DNA from: Lentzea sp. NBRC 102530 | GTDB lineage: Bacteria > Actinomycetota > Actinomycetes > Mycobacteriales > Pseudonocardiaceae | Direction: 5' to 3' | Length of the DNA: 64,000 nt | Assembly: GCF_030269365.1 (NCBI RefSeq) | Contig: NZ_BSTF01000006.1 | Span: forward strand, 310,001 to 374,000 | In this document: one piece after another, positions 50,148-58,021 of the stretch | Layout of the letters: every line of letters begins with the position of its first letter | Numbering within the stretch: the stretch's first letter is position 1 | The notes under the pieces: generated by a model | Told to the model about the DNA's origin: nothing | Database searches by the model: none | The model's input: the letters and a program-made list of their open reading frames with translations, nothing else | Program-made: the position numbers and the translations under genes

Positions 50148-51020
50148 TCAGCTCCCGAACAGGTCCCCGGCCGCGTCCACCCGCTCGAGCACCTCACCGG
50201 CCAGGAACAGCAGATCCTCGACAGCCTCGCAGTCTTCCACCTCGTCCCACGTCACCGGCGTCGACGCCGCCGGACGCTCCCGAGCCCGCAACGAGTACGG
50301 CGCCACCGTCGTCTTCGCCGGGTTGTTCTGCGACCAGTCGATGAACACCTTCCCGGTCCGCTGCGCCTTCGCCATCGTCGCCACGACCAGCTTCGGCGAC
50401 TCCCGCGCCAACCGCCGCGCCACCCCCTTCGCGTACTCCGCCGTGTCCTTCGCCGGCGCGTACGCGTACACCTGCATCCCCTTGTTGCCCGACGTCTTCA
50501 CCCACGCGTCCACACCGTCGTCATCGAGCACCACCCGGATCTGCTCCGCCACCCGCGCACACTCCACGATCGTCGCCGGAGCCCCCGGATCCAGGTCGAA
50601 CACCAGCAGATCAGGATCCCGCTTCCCACCCCGCGGCCCCACCGTCCACTGCGGCACGTGCAACTCCAGCGCAGCCAGGTTCGCCAGCCACACCAACGTC
50701 GCCAACTCGTCCACCATCACGTAGTTGACCGTCTCGTTGCCCTTCGTGCTGCCGGGCGAGTCCAACCGCATGGTCCGCACCCACTCCGGACGGTGCTCCG
50801 GCGCGTTCTTCTCGAAGAACCACTTCCCGTCCACCCCGTTCGGATAGCGCTTCAACGTCACCGGACGGTCCTTCAGATGGGGAAGCAGCACCGGCGCGAT
50901 CCGGGTGTAGTAATCGATCACCTCACCCTTGGTGAACCCGAACCCCGGGTACATCTCCTTGTCCAGGTTCGTCAGCTTCAACACCCGGCCCTCGACCTTC
51001 ACGGTCGCGTCACTCGACAA
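50148..51020 (-). CDS. LigD polymerase-domain protein (NHEJ)
   Basis: A 290-residue archaeo-eukaryotic primase-type polymerase (LigD Pol). Landmarks are KLTNLDKEMYPG, LKRYPNGVDGKWFFEKNAPEH, the metal-binding DLLVFDLDPG and KTSGNKGMQVYA (the loop that binds the 5'-phosphate of broken DNA). It fills gaps during non-homologous end joining. Start is taken as TTG 51020 behind GGGGAGG, overlapping the ligase stop by 11 bases. In mycobacteria this domain is fused to the ligase; here it is a separate protein. Confidence 0.9.
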   Translation of the reverse strand: MSSDATVKVEGRVLKLTNLDKEMYPGFGFTKGEVIDYYTRIAPVLLPHLKDRPVTLKRYPNGVDGKWFFEKNAPEHRPEWVRTMRLDSPGSTKGNETVNYVMVDELATLVWLANLAALELHVPQWTVGPRGGKRDPDLLVFDLDPGAPATIVECARVAEQIRVVLDDDGVDAWVKTSGNKGMQVYAYAPAKDTAEYAKGVARRLARESPKLVVATMAKAQRTGKVFIDWSQNNPAKTTVAPYSLRARERPAASTPVTWDEVEDCEAVEDLLFLAGEVLERVDAAGDLFGS

Positions 51021-52452
51021 CCCGACGCACCTCCCCAGCCGTCTTGTCCGGCCGCAGCCCGCGCCACGCCGGAAACCGCATCCGCCCGTCCGGCGTCCAC
51101 TGCCGGAACACCACCTCCGCCACCAGCTCCGGCTCCACCCACCGCGCACCCTTCGACCGCTCCCGCGGCATCTCCGTCACGAACGGCGACGCCTTGCGGG
51201 CCAGCGCCTCCAGCCGAGGCGTCAGCACCGCCAGCTCCGCGTCGGTGAACCCCGTACCCACCGACCCCGCGAACGCCAGCCCACCGTCCTGCGGAATACC
51301 CAGCAACAACGCCCCCACAACGCCCGCCCGCTTGCCCTCACCCATCCGCCACCCGCCGATCACCACCTCCTGCGCCAGCAGATCGGTGATCTTGCGCCAC
51401 ACCGGGCTCCGCGCCCCCGGCTGGTACGGCGAATCCAACCGCTTGGCCACCACCCCCTCGAGCCCCTGCTCCCGGCTCGCCGCCAGCACCGCCGCACCGT
51501 CGTCGTCGTACGACGGGGGAGTCAGCCAATGCACACCCCTGAGCTCCAGACCCCGGAGCAACTCACGACGCTGCCGGAACGGCAGCTGAAGAGTCGAGCT
51601 GCCGTCCAGGTGCAGCAGGTCGAACAGCAGAAGGGTGACGGGAAACTGCCTCGCCGCACGTCTCGCCGCCTCCGACTTGGTGACGTGCATGCGGTTCTGG
51701 AGCGCGCTGAAACTAGGCACACCGTTCTGCAGAGCGACGATCTCCCCGTCGAGCAGCGCCTCCGTCGCCCCGAGCTGCTCACCGACGCCCTGGAGCTCGG
51801 GGTAAGCGACGGTGATGTCGTTGCCCAGCCGCGACCACGCCTGCACCCGGCCACCCTCGACCCGCAGGATCGCCCGGACACCGTCCCACTTGAACTCATA
51901 CGCCCACTGATCGTCATCATCGTGGGGGAGCGGACCCGGCACCGCCAGCATCGGCTTCACCTGCTCCGGCAACACCTGCCAGTCCGGACGCACCGCCGCG
52001 TGCCGACGCTTCACCATCCAGTTCTTCCCGTCCTTCCCCGACCGGAAGAACACGAACTGACCCCGCGCCCGACGACCGTGCAGAACGACGTCCACCTCAC
52101 GGTCCGACCACTTCACCGTCTCGTACCGGCCGCGATCCCAGATGAACATCTCACCGCCGCCGTACTCGCCCCTCGGAATCTCACCCGAGAACTGCGCATA
52201 CTCCAAAGGGTGGTCCTCGGTGTGCACAGCCAGACGCACCACATCAGTCGTCGACGGCAACCCCTTCGGCACCGCCCACGACACCAACACACCATCACGC
52301 TCCAACCGCACGTCCCAATGCAGACTGCTCGCGTGATGCTCCTGAATCACAAAAGTGTCGTTATCGCCCTTCGGCAACTCATCAGCAGAAGGAACAGGCT
52401 CCGGCGTCCTCGCCGGATCCCGCTTGCGCCGGTACTCGTCGAGCCCGGCCAT
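51010..52452 (-). CDS. ligD: ATP-dependent DNA ligase with N-terminal 3'-phosphoesterase domain (split LigD)
   Basis: A 480-residue protein. The phosphoesterase domain (residues about 30-150) has the metal-binding pattern HHASSLHWDVRLERDG and HTEDHPLEYAQF. The ligase domain follows with motif I YEFKWDGVRA (adenylated Lys), motif III LLDGEIVAL, motif IV EGVVAKRLDSPY and an OB-fold end. The order PE-Lig without Pol is a known actinomycete variant of LigD. Its ATG directly abuts the Ku stop, so Ku and ligase are produced together for double-strand break repair. Confidence 0.93.
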   Translation of the reverse strand: MAGLDEYRRKRDPARTPEPVPSADELPKGDNDTFVIQEHHASSLHWDVRLERDGVLVSWAVPKGLPSTTDVVRLAVHTEDHPLEYAQFSGEIPRGEYGGGEMFIWDRGRYETVKWSDREVDVVLHGRRARGQFVFFRSGKDGKNWMVKRRHAAVRPDWQVLPEQVKPMLAVPGPLPHDDDDQWAYEFKWDGVRAILRVEGGRVQAWSRLGNDITVAYPELQGVGEQLGATEALLDGEIVALQNGVPSFSALQNRMHVTKSEAARRAARQFPVTLLLFDLLHLDGSSTLQLPFRQRRELLRGLELRGVHWLTPPSYDDDGAAVLAASREQGLEGVVAKRLDSPYQPGARSPVWRKITDLLAQEVVIGGWRMGEGKRAGVVGALLLGIPQDGGLAFAGSVGTGFTDAELAVLTPRLEALARKASPFVTEMPRERSKGARWVEPELVAEVVFRQWTPDGRMRFPAWRGLRPDKTAGEVRRVVE

Positions 52453-53283
52453 CTACGCCGACGAAGCCTTCTTCTTCGGCGCCGGCTTCTTCTCCGCGCC
52501 CTTCCGGCCCGCCTTCGCCTTCTCCACACTGCGCTCGAGCGCCGTCATCAGATCGATCACGTCACCCTTGTCCTCGGCCTCCGGCTGCTCGGGCAACTCA
52601 GCACCCTCCGCCTTCGCCGCGATGACCTTCTCCAGCGCGTCCCGGTAGTCATCGGTGAACGTGTCCGGATCGAAGTCACCCGCCATCGACTCCACCAGCG
52701 ACGTCGCCATCTTCAACTCCTGCGGCCGCACCTCCACGTCCTGGTCCAGGAAGTCGAACTCCGCCTTGCGGATCTCGTCCGGCCACAACATCGTGTGCAT
52801 CACCAGCACGTCATCGCGCGCCCGGATCGTCGCCAGCGTCTCCTTCTGCCGGATCGTGATCTTCACGACCGCCAGCTGCCCCGTCTTCACCAGCGCATCC
52901 CGCAACAGCACGTACGGCCGAGCCGCCGCCTTGTCCGGCTCCAGGTAGTACGTCTTCTGGAAGTAGATCGGATCGATCTCCTCCGCCGGCACGAACTCCA
53001 GGACGTCGATCGACTTGTCGGTCTTCACCGGCAACTTCTCGAAGTCCTCGTTCTCCATGATCACCATCCGGCCGTCGTCCAACTCGTAGCCCTTGGTGAT
53101 GTCGCCGTACTCGACCTCTTCACCGCACACCGAACAGACGCGCTTGTACTTGATGCGCCCACCGTCCGCCCGATGCACCTGGTTGAAACGGAAGTCGTGC
53201 TCCTCGACAGCCGTGTAGAGGCGCACGGCGATCGTCACCAACCCGAAGGAGATGGCCCCACGCCACACGGATCTCATCTTCAT
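52453..53283 (-). CDS. ku: Ku protein (NHEJ)
   Basis: A 276-residue bacterial Ku. The core begins SVWRGAISFGLVTIAVRLYTAVEEHDFRF, has the family CSVCGEEVEYGDITKGYE zinc-like pair and the DNA-ring segment EEIDPIYFQKTYYLEPD. The Lys/Ala-rich tail (KKPAPKKKASS) is the extended basic C-terminus known from actinomycete Ku, thought to bind DNA. It forms a ring dimer on DNA ends and recruits LigD. Start is ATG 53283; an ATG two codons later is also possible. It is the first gene of the operon. Confidence 0.95.
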   Translation of the reverse strand: MKMRSVWRGAISFGLVTIAVRLYTAVEEHDFRFNQVHRADGGRIKYKRVCSVCGEEVEYGDITKGYELDDGRMVIMENEDFEKLPVKTDKSIDVLEFVPAEEIDPIYFQKTYYLEPDKAAARPYVLLRDALVKTGQLAVVKITIRQKETLATIRARDDVLVMHTMLWPDEIRKAEFDFLDQDVEVRPQELKMATSLVESMAGDFDPDTFTDDYRDALEKVIAAKAEGAELPEQPEAEDKGDVIDLMTALERSVEKAKAGRKGAEKKPAPKKKASSA

Positions 53284-53419
53284 TGGGTACCCCTGAAATG
53301 CGGTTCTCGCACTATCAGGTCACCCACTCGGCCTAACGATCCGGCAACTGAGCGACCCCCTGCCCACACGTCTCGCACAGCCGAGAGTGCCGCACCGGAC
53401 TGGAACACCGCTAGATGCG

Positions 53420-54397
53420 CTAGATGTCCCTGAGCGCCCGATACGTCCTGTTGCTCGCCACCGCCGCACGCCGCTCCCGCGCCGTCGCCTCGATGTAGTT
53501 CTGACTCGTCGCCAAACTCGCATGCCCCAGCAACGCCATGATCTCGCTCGCCGACGCCCCGTCCTCCGCCAGCCGCGTCGCGAACGTGTGCCGCAACGCG
53601 TGCAGGTTCGCCCCCGTCGGCACCCGGTCGTGCAACCCCGCCCACCGGAAGCACTGCTTCACCAGGTACTCGAGCCCACCCCGCCCGATCGGCTCACCGT
53701 GCCGATCCCGCAGCAACGCACTGTCCCGATCGAACCGCCCCTGCGGAAAACGCTGCTTGCAACTCTTCAGATAGGCGTCCACGATCCGCTCCATCGGCGG
53801 CTCGATCGGCACACTGCGATCCCGGTTGCCCTTGCCCTTCACGTGCAACCTGCGATCACCCTCGCGCCCCACGATCGACGCCAACGTCAACGTCCGCATC
53901 TCCGCACTCCGCAGACCCGCCACCAACCCCAGCGCGATGACCAGCACGTCCCGCTCCGGCCACGGATCACGACCCTTCCGCGCCCCCTCCGCCGCGGCCG
54001 TCAGCAACTGCTCCGGAGTGTCCTCACCCCGCAGCGGCTTCGGCACCAGCGGAGGCGTCTTCGGACGCGCCACCGCCCCCATCGGGTTCCCGGCGATCAG
54101 GTCCTCGGCCACGCAGAACGTCAGGAACTGGTTCCACGTCGACCACGCCCGCAACACCGAACTCTTGGCGTGCGTGTCCGCGAACAACCCGAACGCCTGA
54201 CGCAGGTTCCCGCCGGTCAAGTGACCGATGGTGAGGTCCTCGGCGGGTGTCCGCAGCGTCTCGGCCAGCAGCGAGGTCACGCCGGCGAGATCTCGCTGGT
54301 AGGCGGCCGTGGTGTGCGGCGAGTCCTTGCGAGTCCGGCGGGCGAGGAAGAAGGCGTCCTGGGCGGCGAGCACGTGCATATGGATCTTGTACCGCAC
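53420..54397 (-). CDS. Tyrosine recombinase/integrase
   Basis: A 325-residue site-specific recombinase. The N-terminal SAM-like core-binding domain spans about residues 10-105. The catalytic domain contains Arg163 (GLRSAEM), Lys189 (VKGKGNRDR), His266 and Arg269 (HALRHTFATRL), His292 (LGHASL) and the nucleophile Tyr301 (SQNYIEA), so it is complete. It is Xer-like in size. No tRNA, direct-repeat att pair or excisionase gene is visible, so it need not mark an integrated element. It lies 136 bases upstream of ku on the same strand. Start is GTG 54397. Confidence 0.9.
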   Translation of the reverse strand: MRYKIHMHVLAAQDAFFLARRTRKDSPHTTAAYQRDLAGVTSLLAETLRTPAEDLTIGHLTGGNLRQAFGLFADTHAKSSVLRAWSTWNQFLTFCVAEDLIAGNPMGAVARPKTPPLVPKPLRGEDTPEQLLTAAAEGARKGRDPWPERDVLVIALGLVAGLRSAEMRTLTLASIVGREGDRRLHVKGKGNRDRSVPIEPPMERIVDAYLKSCKQRFPQGRFDRDSALLRDRHGEPIGRGGLEYLVKQCFRWAGLHDRVPTGANLHALRHTFATRLAEDGASASEIMALLGHASLATSQNYIEATARERRAAVASNRTYRALRDI

Positions 54398-54600
54398 ACC
54401 CCCGACAATCCTCGCCGCAGGGGGAGGGGAGCGGTTGCCTGCTTTTGGCCCTGAACTGCGAAAACAGGCGTACGGTGGCCTGGTCGATGATCACTCGGCG
54501 GTGCAGCCCGGGGCAGTGTCACCCGTCCTGATCAGGCGTGGGGCCCGCGGTGGCGCACGGCGGTGATGAGAGAGCCGTTTCTCCCCTTGCTCCGTGCTGG

Positions 54601-54649
54601 ATAATGGCGATTATGCATGAAATGTCCGTTTCATCCGGTTTGGCCGGAT
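54601..54649. promoter_or_regulatory. Cluster of three short palindromes
   Basis: ATAAT-GGCG-ATTAT (54601-54614), ATGAAA-N6-TTTCAT (54617-54634) and ATCCGG-N5-CCGGAT (54633-54649), all with perfect arms within 49 bases. AT-rich palindromes are rare in this GC-rich sequence, so a protein-binding region is likely. Confidence 0.45.
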
Positions 54650-54785
54650 TCGGAAACGGCAGACAGAGGCACTGGACCAGGCGGCGTCACTTGTCGGGGA
54701 TCGTGAGCGTAATGGCGCCCCGCCACGTACGTCTCACTGACGACACGTCGGTGTCGACCGCGCTCCGACATCGCCGTGGATCTGA

Positions 54786-54848
54786 TGTTGTGGCGTCTGC
54801 AAGCGCAGCCGGCCTGCCCGTCGGCTGCGCCTTGCAGACGCGCCAACA
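54786..54848. other. Long imperfect hairpin
   Basis: GCGTCTGCAAG-CGCAGCCG (54793-54811) pairs with 54822-54841 with a single bulge and a 10-base loop. TGTTG (54786-54790) and CAACA (54844-54848) extend the stem. It may be a terminator, as it lies downstream of no clear plus-strand gene, or a structured RNA. Confidence 0.55.
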
Positions 54849-54899
54849 CGGGCGTTGCGGCCCCTTCTGAGGCGATCATCGCAGGTCGCCGTTTCGCCG

Positions 54900-54913
54900 A
54901 TAATCTACATTAT
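54900..54913. promoter_or_regulatory. ATAAT-CTAC-ATTAT palindrome
   Basis: Same arms, spacing and flanks (G before, G after) as the palindrome at 54601-54614, differing only in the 4-base spacer. This suggests two sites for one regulator. The pattern vaguely recalls Fur/Zur-type boxes but is too short to assign. Confidence 0.4.
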
Positions 54914-55167
54914 GTCAAGTAACGTAGATCCGGGCCTGCCCCGGGGCTTGTCCTGACGGCCTCCCTGTGGCGTCTCGCCCGCTCGTTCGCCGGCGTGCGC
55001 GCGTTGGTTCGCTCAGACGGCTCCTGCTGACGTTCGGCCGTGCGTCGTCGCGCTGTCTCCGTTGCGGGTGCCGCTCATCGGATCTCGTGGACGCTTCTCT
55101 CGTCTCTCGCTGTGCGCCTGCTTTCGTCACCGTGGCGTTAGACGTCGTCGTGGCAGGCTCTCGCCTC

Positions 55168-55662
55168 GTGATCGATGACTTCGCGAAGGCGTACTTGCAC
55201 GGCGATCTGCGCGAGCTGCGTCAGGTGCTCGTGTGGAAGCTCGACGGTTTGCCCGAGGCCGACGTGCGGCGCCCGTTGGTGGCGTCCGGGACGAACCTGC
55301 TGGGTTTGGTGAAGCATCTGACGCTGACCGAGGCCCGGTACTTCGGCGAGGTGTTCGGGCGGCCGTTCCCGGAGCCGATCGCGCGCTGGGACGACCTGTC
55401 GGCGCGTGGCTTGGACATGCGGGCTGATGAGACGGAGTCCCGTGAGGACGTCGTGGCCCGGTACCGGCGGGCGTGGGCGCATTCGGACGCGACGATCGAG
55501 GCGTTGGCGGTCGACTCCCCCGGTCATGTGCCGTGGTGGCCGCGTCCTGACGTGATGTTGTTCAACGTGCTGGTGCACGTGGTGACGGAGACGGCGCGGC
55601 ACGCGGGTCACGCGGACATCCTGCGCGAGCAGCTGGACGGGTCGACCGGCGAGGGTCGCTGA
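55168..55662 (+). CDS. DinB-family protein, paralogue
   Basis: A 164-residue DinB/DUF664-type four-helix protein. It shares with the protein at 31782-32360 the pattern LVWKLDGLPEADVRRPLVASGTN and the metal histidines in LVKHLTLTEARYFGE and TETARHAGHADILRE. It is shorter by about 28 residues at the C-terminus. Start is GTG 55168; the in-frame codons upstream are Arg/Ser-rich and not protein-like. Reaction unknown. Confidence 0.85.
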   Translation: MIDDFAKAYLHGDLRELRQVLVWKLDGLPEADVRRPLVASGTNLLGLVKHLTLTEARYFGEVFGRPFPEPIARWDDLSARGLDMRADETESREDVVARYRRAWAHSDATIEALAVDSPGHVPWWPRPDVMLFNVLVHVVTETARHAGHADILREQLDGSTGEGR

Positions 55663-55726
55663 GCACGTTTGTGCTGGTGGCGCTCTCGTAAATGATCTTG
55701 TCGGGGTCGGTTGCCACACTGGTCCC

Positions 55727-56521
55727 ATGCGCTACGCGATCTATGTTCCTTCGTTCGGTGCGTCGCTGGGTGACCCGTCCGTTCTCGTTTCGCTGGGCGT
55801 GGCGGCCGAGGAGTCGGGCTGGGACGGTTTCTTCCTGTGGGACCACGTGGTGGTGCCCGGCGAGCCTCTCGTCGCTGATGTGTGGGTGACGCTGGGCGCG
55901 GTGGCGGCGCGCACGAGGTCGATCCGGTTGGGCCCGATGGTGACGTCGCTGGGTCGTCGGCGGCCGTGGAAGGTGGCGTTGGAGGCGTCGACCCTGCAGC
56001 GTCTGTCGGGTGGTCGTGTGGTGCTGGGTGTGGGCGCGGGTGTGCCGCAGGACTTCGAGCCGTTCGGTGAGCGCGTGTCCCGTGCTCGGGCGTTGTCCGA
56101 GGGTGTCGAGCTGTTGTGTGCGTTGCTGTCGGGTGCTGAGGTGGAGCACCGCGGTGAGGTGTTCGAGGTGTCGGGTGTGCGGTTCGCTGCGGTGGAGGTG
56201 CCGATCTGGGTGGGTGGCAACTGGCCGCGTGAGAGCCCGTTCCGTGCGGCGGGGCACGCGGTGGGTGTGGTGCCGGCGACGTTCGGCCCGGAGGGTCTGG
56301 TGGTGCTCTCCCCCGCTGACGCCGCGCGTCTGAAGGCGGACTTCGTGGCGTCGGGTGGCCCGGTGGATGGCGATGTGACGATCTGGGGTGGTGCCGAGTT
56401 ACCTCGCGAGGTGGCCGAGTACGAGGCCGCCGGGGTGACGTGGATGCTCACCGACGGCGGCGCTCAGTCTCTCGGCGACCTCCGCGCGTTCATCGCGGCG
56501 GGTCCTCCGTCACGCGCGTAG
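55727..56521 (+). CDS. LLM-class flavin-dependent oxidoreductase
   Basis: A 264-residue luciferase-like monooxygenase/F420-dependent reductase. Typical segments are AEESGWDGFFLWDHVVVPGEPLV, RTRSIRLGPMVTSLGRRRPWKVA and GRVVLGVGAGVPQDFEPFGE. In actinomycetes many LLM proteins use F420 rather than FMN; the choice cannot be made here. It is convergent with the TetR gene (12-base overlap). The codons use noticeably more T and GT-rich choices than the neighbouring genes. Confidence 0.88.
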   Translation: MRYAIYVPSFGASLGDPSVLVSLGVAAEESGWDGFFLWDHVVVPGEPLVADVWVTLGAVAARTRSIRLGPMVTSLGRRRPWKVALEASTLQRLSGGRVVLGVGAGVPQDFEPFGERVSRARALSEGVELLCALLSGAEVEHRGEVFEVSGVRFAAVEVPIWVGGNWPRESPFRAAGHAVGVVPATFGPEGLVVLSPADAARLKADFVASGGPVDGDVTIWGGAELPREVAEYEAAGVTWMLTDGGAQSLGDLRAFIAAGPPSRA

Positions 56522-57070
56522 CCCGCGCAGCAGCGTCTCGAGGTACCGCCGAGCGGTGGGCAGCCGGTCGGCGGGGCTGCCGCTGTGCACGTAGGTGGCG
56601 TAGGCGATGCCGCACATGAGCGGGACGATGTCGGCGTCATCGAGGTCGGCCCGCACGGCTCCGGCTTCGCGTGCTTTGGCGAGCAGCTTCGAGCCGTTGC
56701 CCATGATCTGCTTCTTGAGGTCGGTGGTGCGCGGCAGCACGTCCTGCGCGGCAGCGGAGACCTTGACGAGCGCAGGGTCGGTGACCTGCCCTTCGACGAT
56801 CTTCGTGAGGAACGCGGCGAACGCCTCCCACGGATCGTCGTGGGCAAGCCCCTGCTCTCCTTGACTGGCGAGCGCTTCAAGGCAGGGCGTGGCAACGGTC
56901 TCGAGCAACGCCTCGGTGGTGGGAAAGTGCCGGTAAACCGTTCCAACCCCGAGTCCGGCCCGTCGTGCGACGTCGTTGAGCTGCAGCGGCGTGCCCTCGT
57001 CGACGAGTTCACGGGCGACGGCGACGATGTGCTCCCAGTTGCGGGCGGCGTCCTTCCGCTGCGGCGTCAT
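56510..57070 (-). CDS. TetR-family regulator
   Basis: A 186-residue TetR protein. Its helix-turn-helix is LQLNDVARRAGLGVGTVYRHFPTTEALL (about residues 29-56). The C-terminal domain is of the SCO/TetR_C type found in regulators of short-chain dehydrogenases. It lies 9 bases downstream of the SDR gene. Three copies of CGGAT-N5-ATCC-like sites, one just before its own start and two before the SDR gene, suggest it controls both. Confidence 0.9.
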   Translation of the reverse strand: MTPQRKDAARNWEHIVAVARELVDEGTPLQLNDVARRAGLGVGTVYRHFPTTEALLETVATPCLEALASQGEQGLAHDDPWEAFAAFLTKIVEGQVTDPALVKVSAAAQDVLPRTTDLKKQIMGNGSKLLAKAREAGAVRADLDDADIVPLMCGIAYATYVHSGSPADRLPTARRYLETLLRGLRA

Positions 57071-57079
57071 GCCCGAAGA

Positions 57080-57874
57080 CTAATTGGATACGCCATCCGG
57101 AACGCGTCCGAGTGGTGCGTACCTCTCGCTGAGCCGGCGCACGGCTCGTTGCACTTTCAGGTCGGCGGCCGTCTTGGCGGGCTTCACCGGCGCCGCGTGC
57201 CGCCCGATGACAGTGCCGCTGGGCAGATCCCCGGTGGCGGCCACGATCGACGACCGAGCGGCAACGTCCGCGGGCCCGGAGGTGGACTTCTCGAAGGTGC
57301 GCCGCACCAGCGGCCACAGGACCCGCAACCCCACCTTCACCCCGGTCCCCTCGAGCCTTCGGGCGAGTTCCAGCGTGTAGGCGAGGTTCGCCAACTTGGC
57401 GCGCCCGTACCAATGGAACCCGTAGTACCCACCAGGAGGTTCAACGGCTTCGAACACCTTCCTGGCCGCGACCACGGCCCCGGAGGTCACGTTGACGACC
57501 CGGTCGGTGAGCACCGGCAGCAGCAGTTCGGTGAGCAGGTAGGGCGAGAGGTGGTTGACGACGAACGACCCTTCCACCCCGTCGAGGTCGACCCGGTCGG
57601 CGAACATCGCCCCGACGTTGTTGACCAGCACGTCCAGCTCCCCCTCGCCGGCGATCACGGCGGCGAGCGCCCGAACCTCGTCCAGCGACGAGAGGTCGGC
57701 CTGCAGGAACCGAGCTTCTTCTCCTCCCCTGGCGTTGATCCTCTCGACCGCTTGGGCCCCACGCTCACCGTTGCGCCCGACGACGGTCACGGCGAACCCG
57801 GCGTCCGCCAGCCCTGATGCCGTCTCCAGCCCGATCCCGCCGGTCCCAGCGGTGACAACTGCTCTGCGCCCCAT
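57080..57874 (-). CDS. Short-chain dehydrogenase/reductase
   Basis: A 264-residue SDR. The cofactor motif is TAGTGGIG, the strand-4 motif NNVG (NNAG in most), followed by the catalytic Ser in VTSGAVV and Tyr-Lys in YGRAKLAN. This matches the retinol-dehydrogenase-like group of SDR proteins; the substrate is unknown. GAGGGAGTGGG precedes the ATG at 57874. It forms an operon with the TetR gene and has two copies of CGGAT-N5-ATCCG upstream. Confidence 0.9.
   Translation of the reverse strand: MGRRAVVTAGTGGIGLETASGLADAGFAVTVVGRNGERGAQAVERINARGGEEARFLQADLSSLDEVRALAAVIAGEGELDVLVNNVGAMFADRVDLDGVEGSFVVNHLSPYLLTELLLPVLTDRVVNVTSGAVVAARKVFEAVEPPGGYYGFHWYGRAKLANLAYTLELARRLEGTGVKVGLRVLWPLVRRTFEKSTSGPADVAARSSIVAATGDLPSGTVIGRHAAPVKPAKTAADLKVQRAVRRLSERYAPLGRVPDGVSN
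57085..57099. promoter_or_regulatory. GGAT-N5-ATCC site 1 (before tetR)
   Basis: GGAT-ACGCC-ATCC lies in the last codons of the SDR gene, 15 bases before the tetR start at 57070. On the minus strand it reads CGGAT-N5-ATCCA, matching the two sites upstream of the SDR gene. Confidence 0.5.
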
Positions 57875-57890
57875 GCCCACTCCCTCAATC

Positions 57891-57905
57891 CGGATATCGA
57901 ATCCG
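57891..57905. promoter_or_regulatory. CGGAT-N5-ATCCG site 2 (before SDR gene)
   Basis: CGGAT-ATCGA-ATCCG, 16 bases upstream of the SDR start; a bound repressor here would cover the SDR ribosome site and promoter end. Confidence 0.6.
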
Positions 57906-57932
57906 CTTGTGGCTCCGACGCTAGCACACATA

Positions 57933-57947
57933 CGGATGAACTATCCG
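57933..57947. promoter_or_regulatory. CGGAT-N5-ATCCG site 3 (between SDR and NACHT genes)
   Basis: CGGAT-GAACT-ATCCG, 59 bases before the SDR start and 75 bases before the NACHT start. Its placement allows control of both divergent genes. Confidence 0.55.
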
Positions 57948-58021
57948 TTTTGGGGTTGCACGCTTGGTCTGTTTGTGTTGTTCCGGACCGGAACGGGCCT
58001 GTCGTCAGGTACACAGTTCGG

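Larger units (their letters stand above)
54398..55167. other. 770-base gene-free stretch with palindromes and a long hairpin
   Basis: No convincing reading frame is seen on either strand; the open frames here are Arg/Ser-rich and lack ribosome sites. The region holds two ATAAT-N4-ATTAT palindromes about 300 bases apart, a cluster of short palindromes at 54601-54649 and a long hairpin at 54786-54848. The part from about 54960 to 55140 shows nothing I can name. Control elements for the integrase or DinB gene, an untranslated RNA, or decayed DNA are all possible. Confidence 0.5.

Noticed and set aside
50929..53433. An 834-residue plus-strand frame opposite the NHEJ operon
   Set aside because: The opposite strand carries clear ligase and Ku domains; this frame has none.
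53420..54397. Integrase as marker of an integrated element with att sites
   Set aside because: I found no tRNA, direct repeats, excisionase or replication genes nearby; a stand-alone Xer-like recombinase is equally likely.
54538..54870. Possible 110-residue gene in the gap after the integrase
   Set aside because: No ribosome site, atypical composition, and it runs through palindromes and a long hairpin.
54967..55167. N-terminal extension of the second DinB protein
   Set aside because: Arg/Ser/Leu-rich text without similarity to the paralogue, which aligns from GTG 55168.
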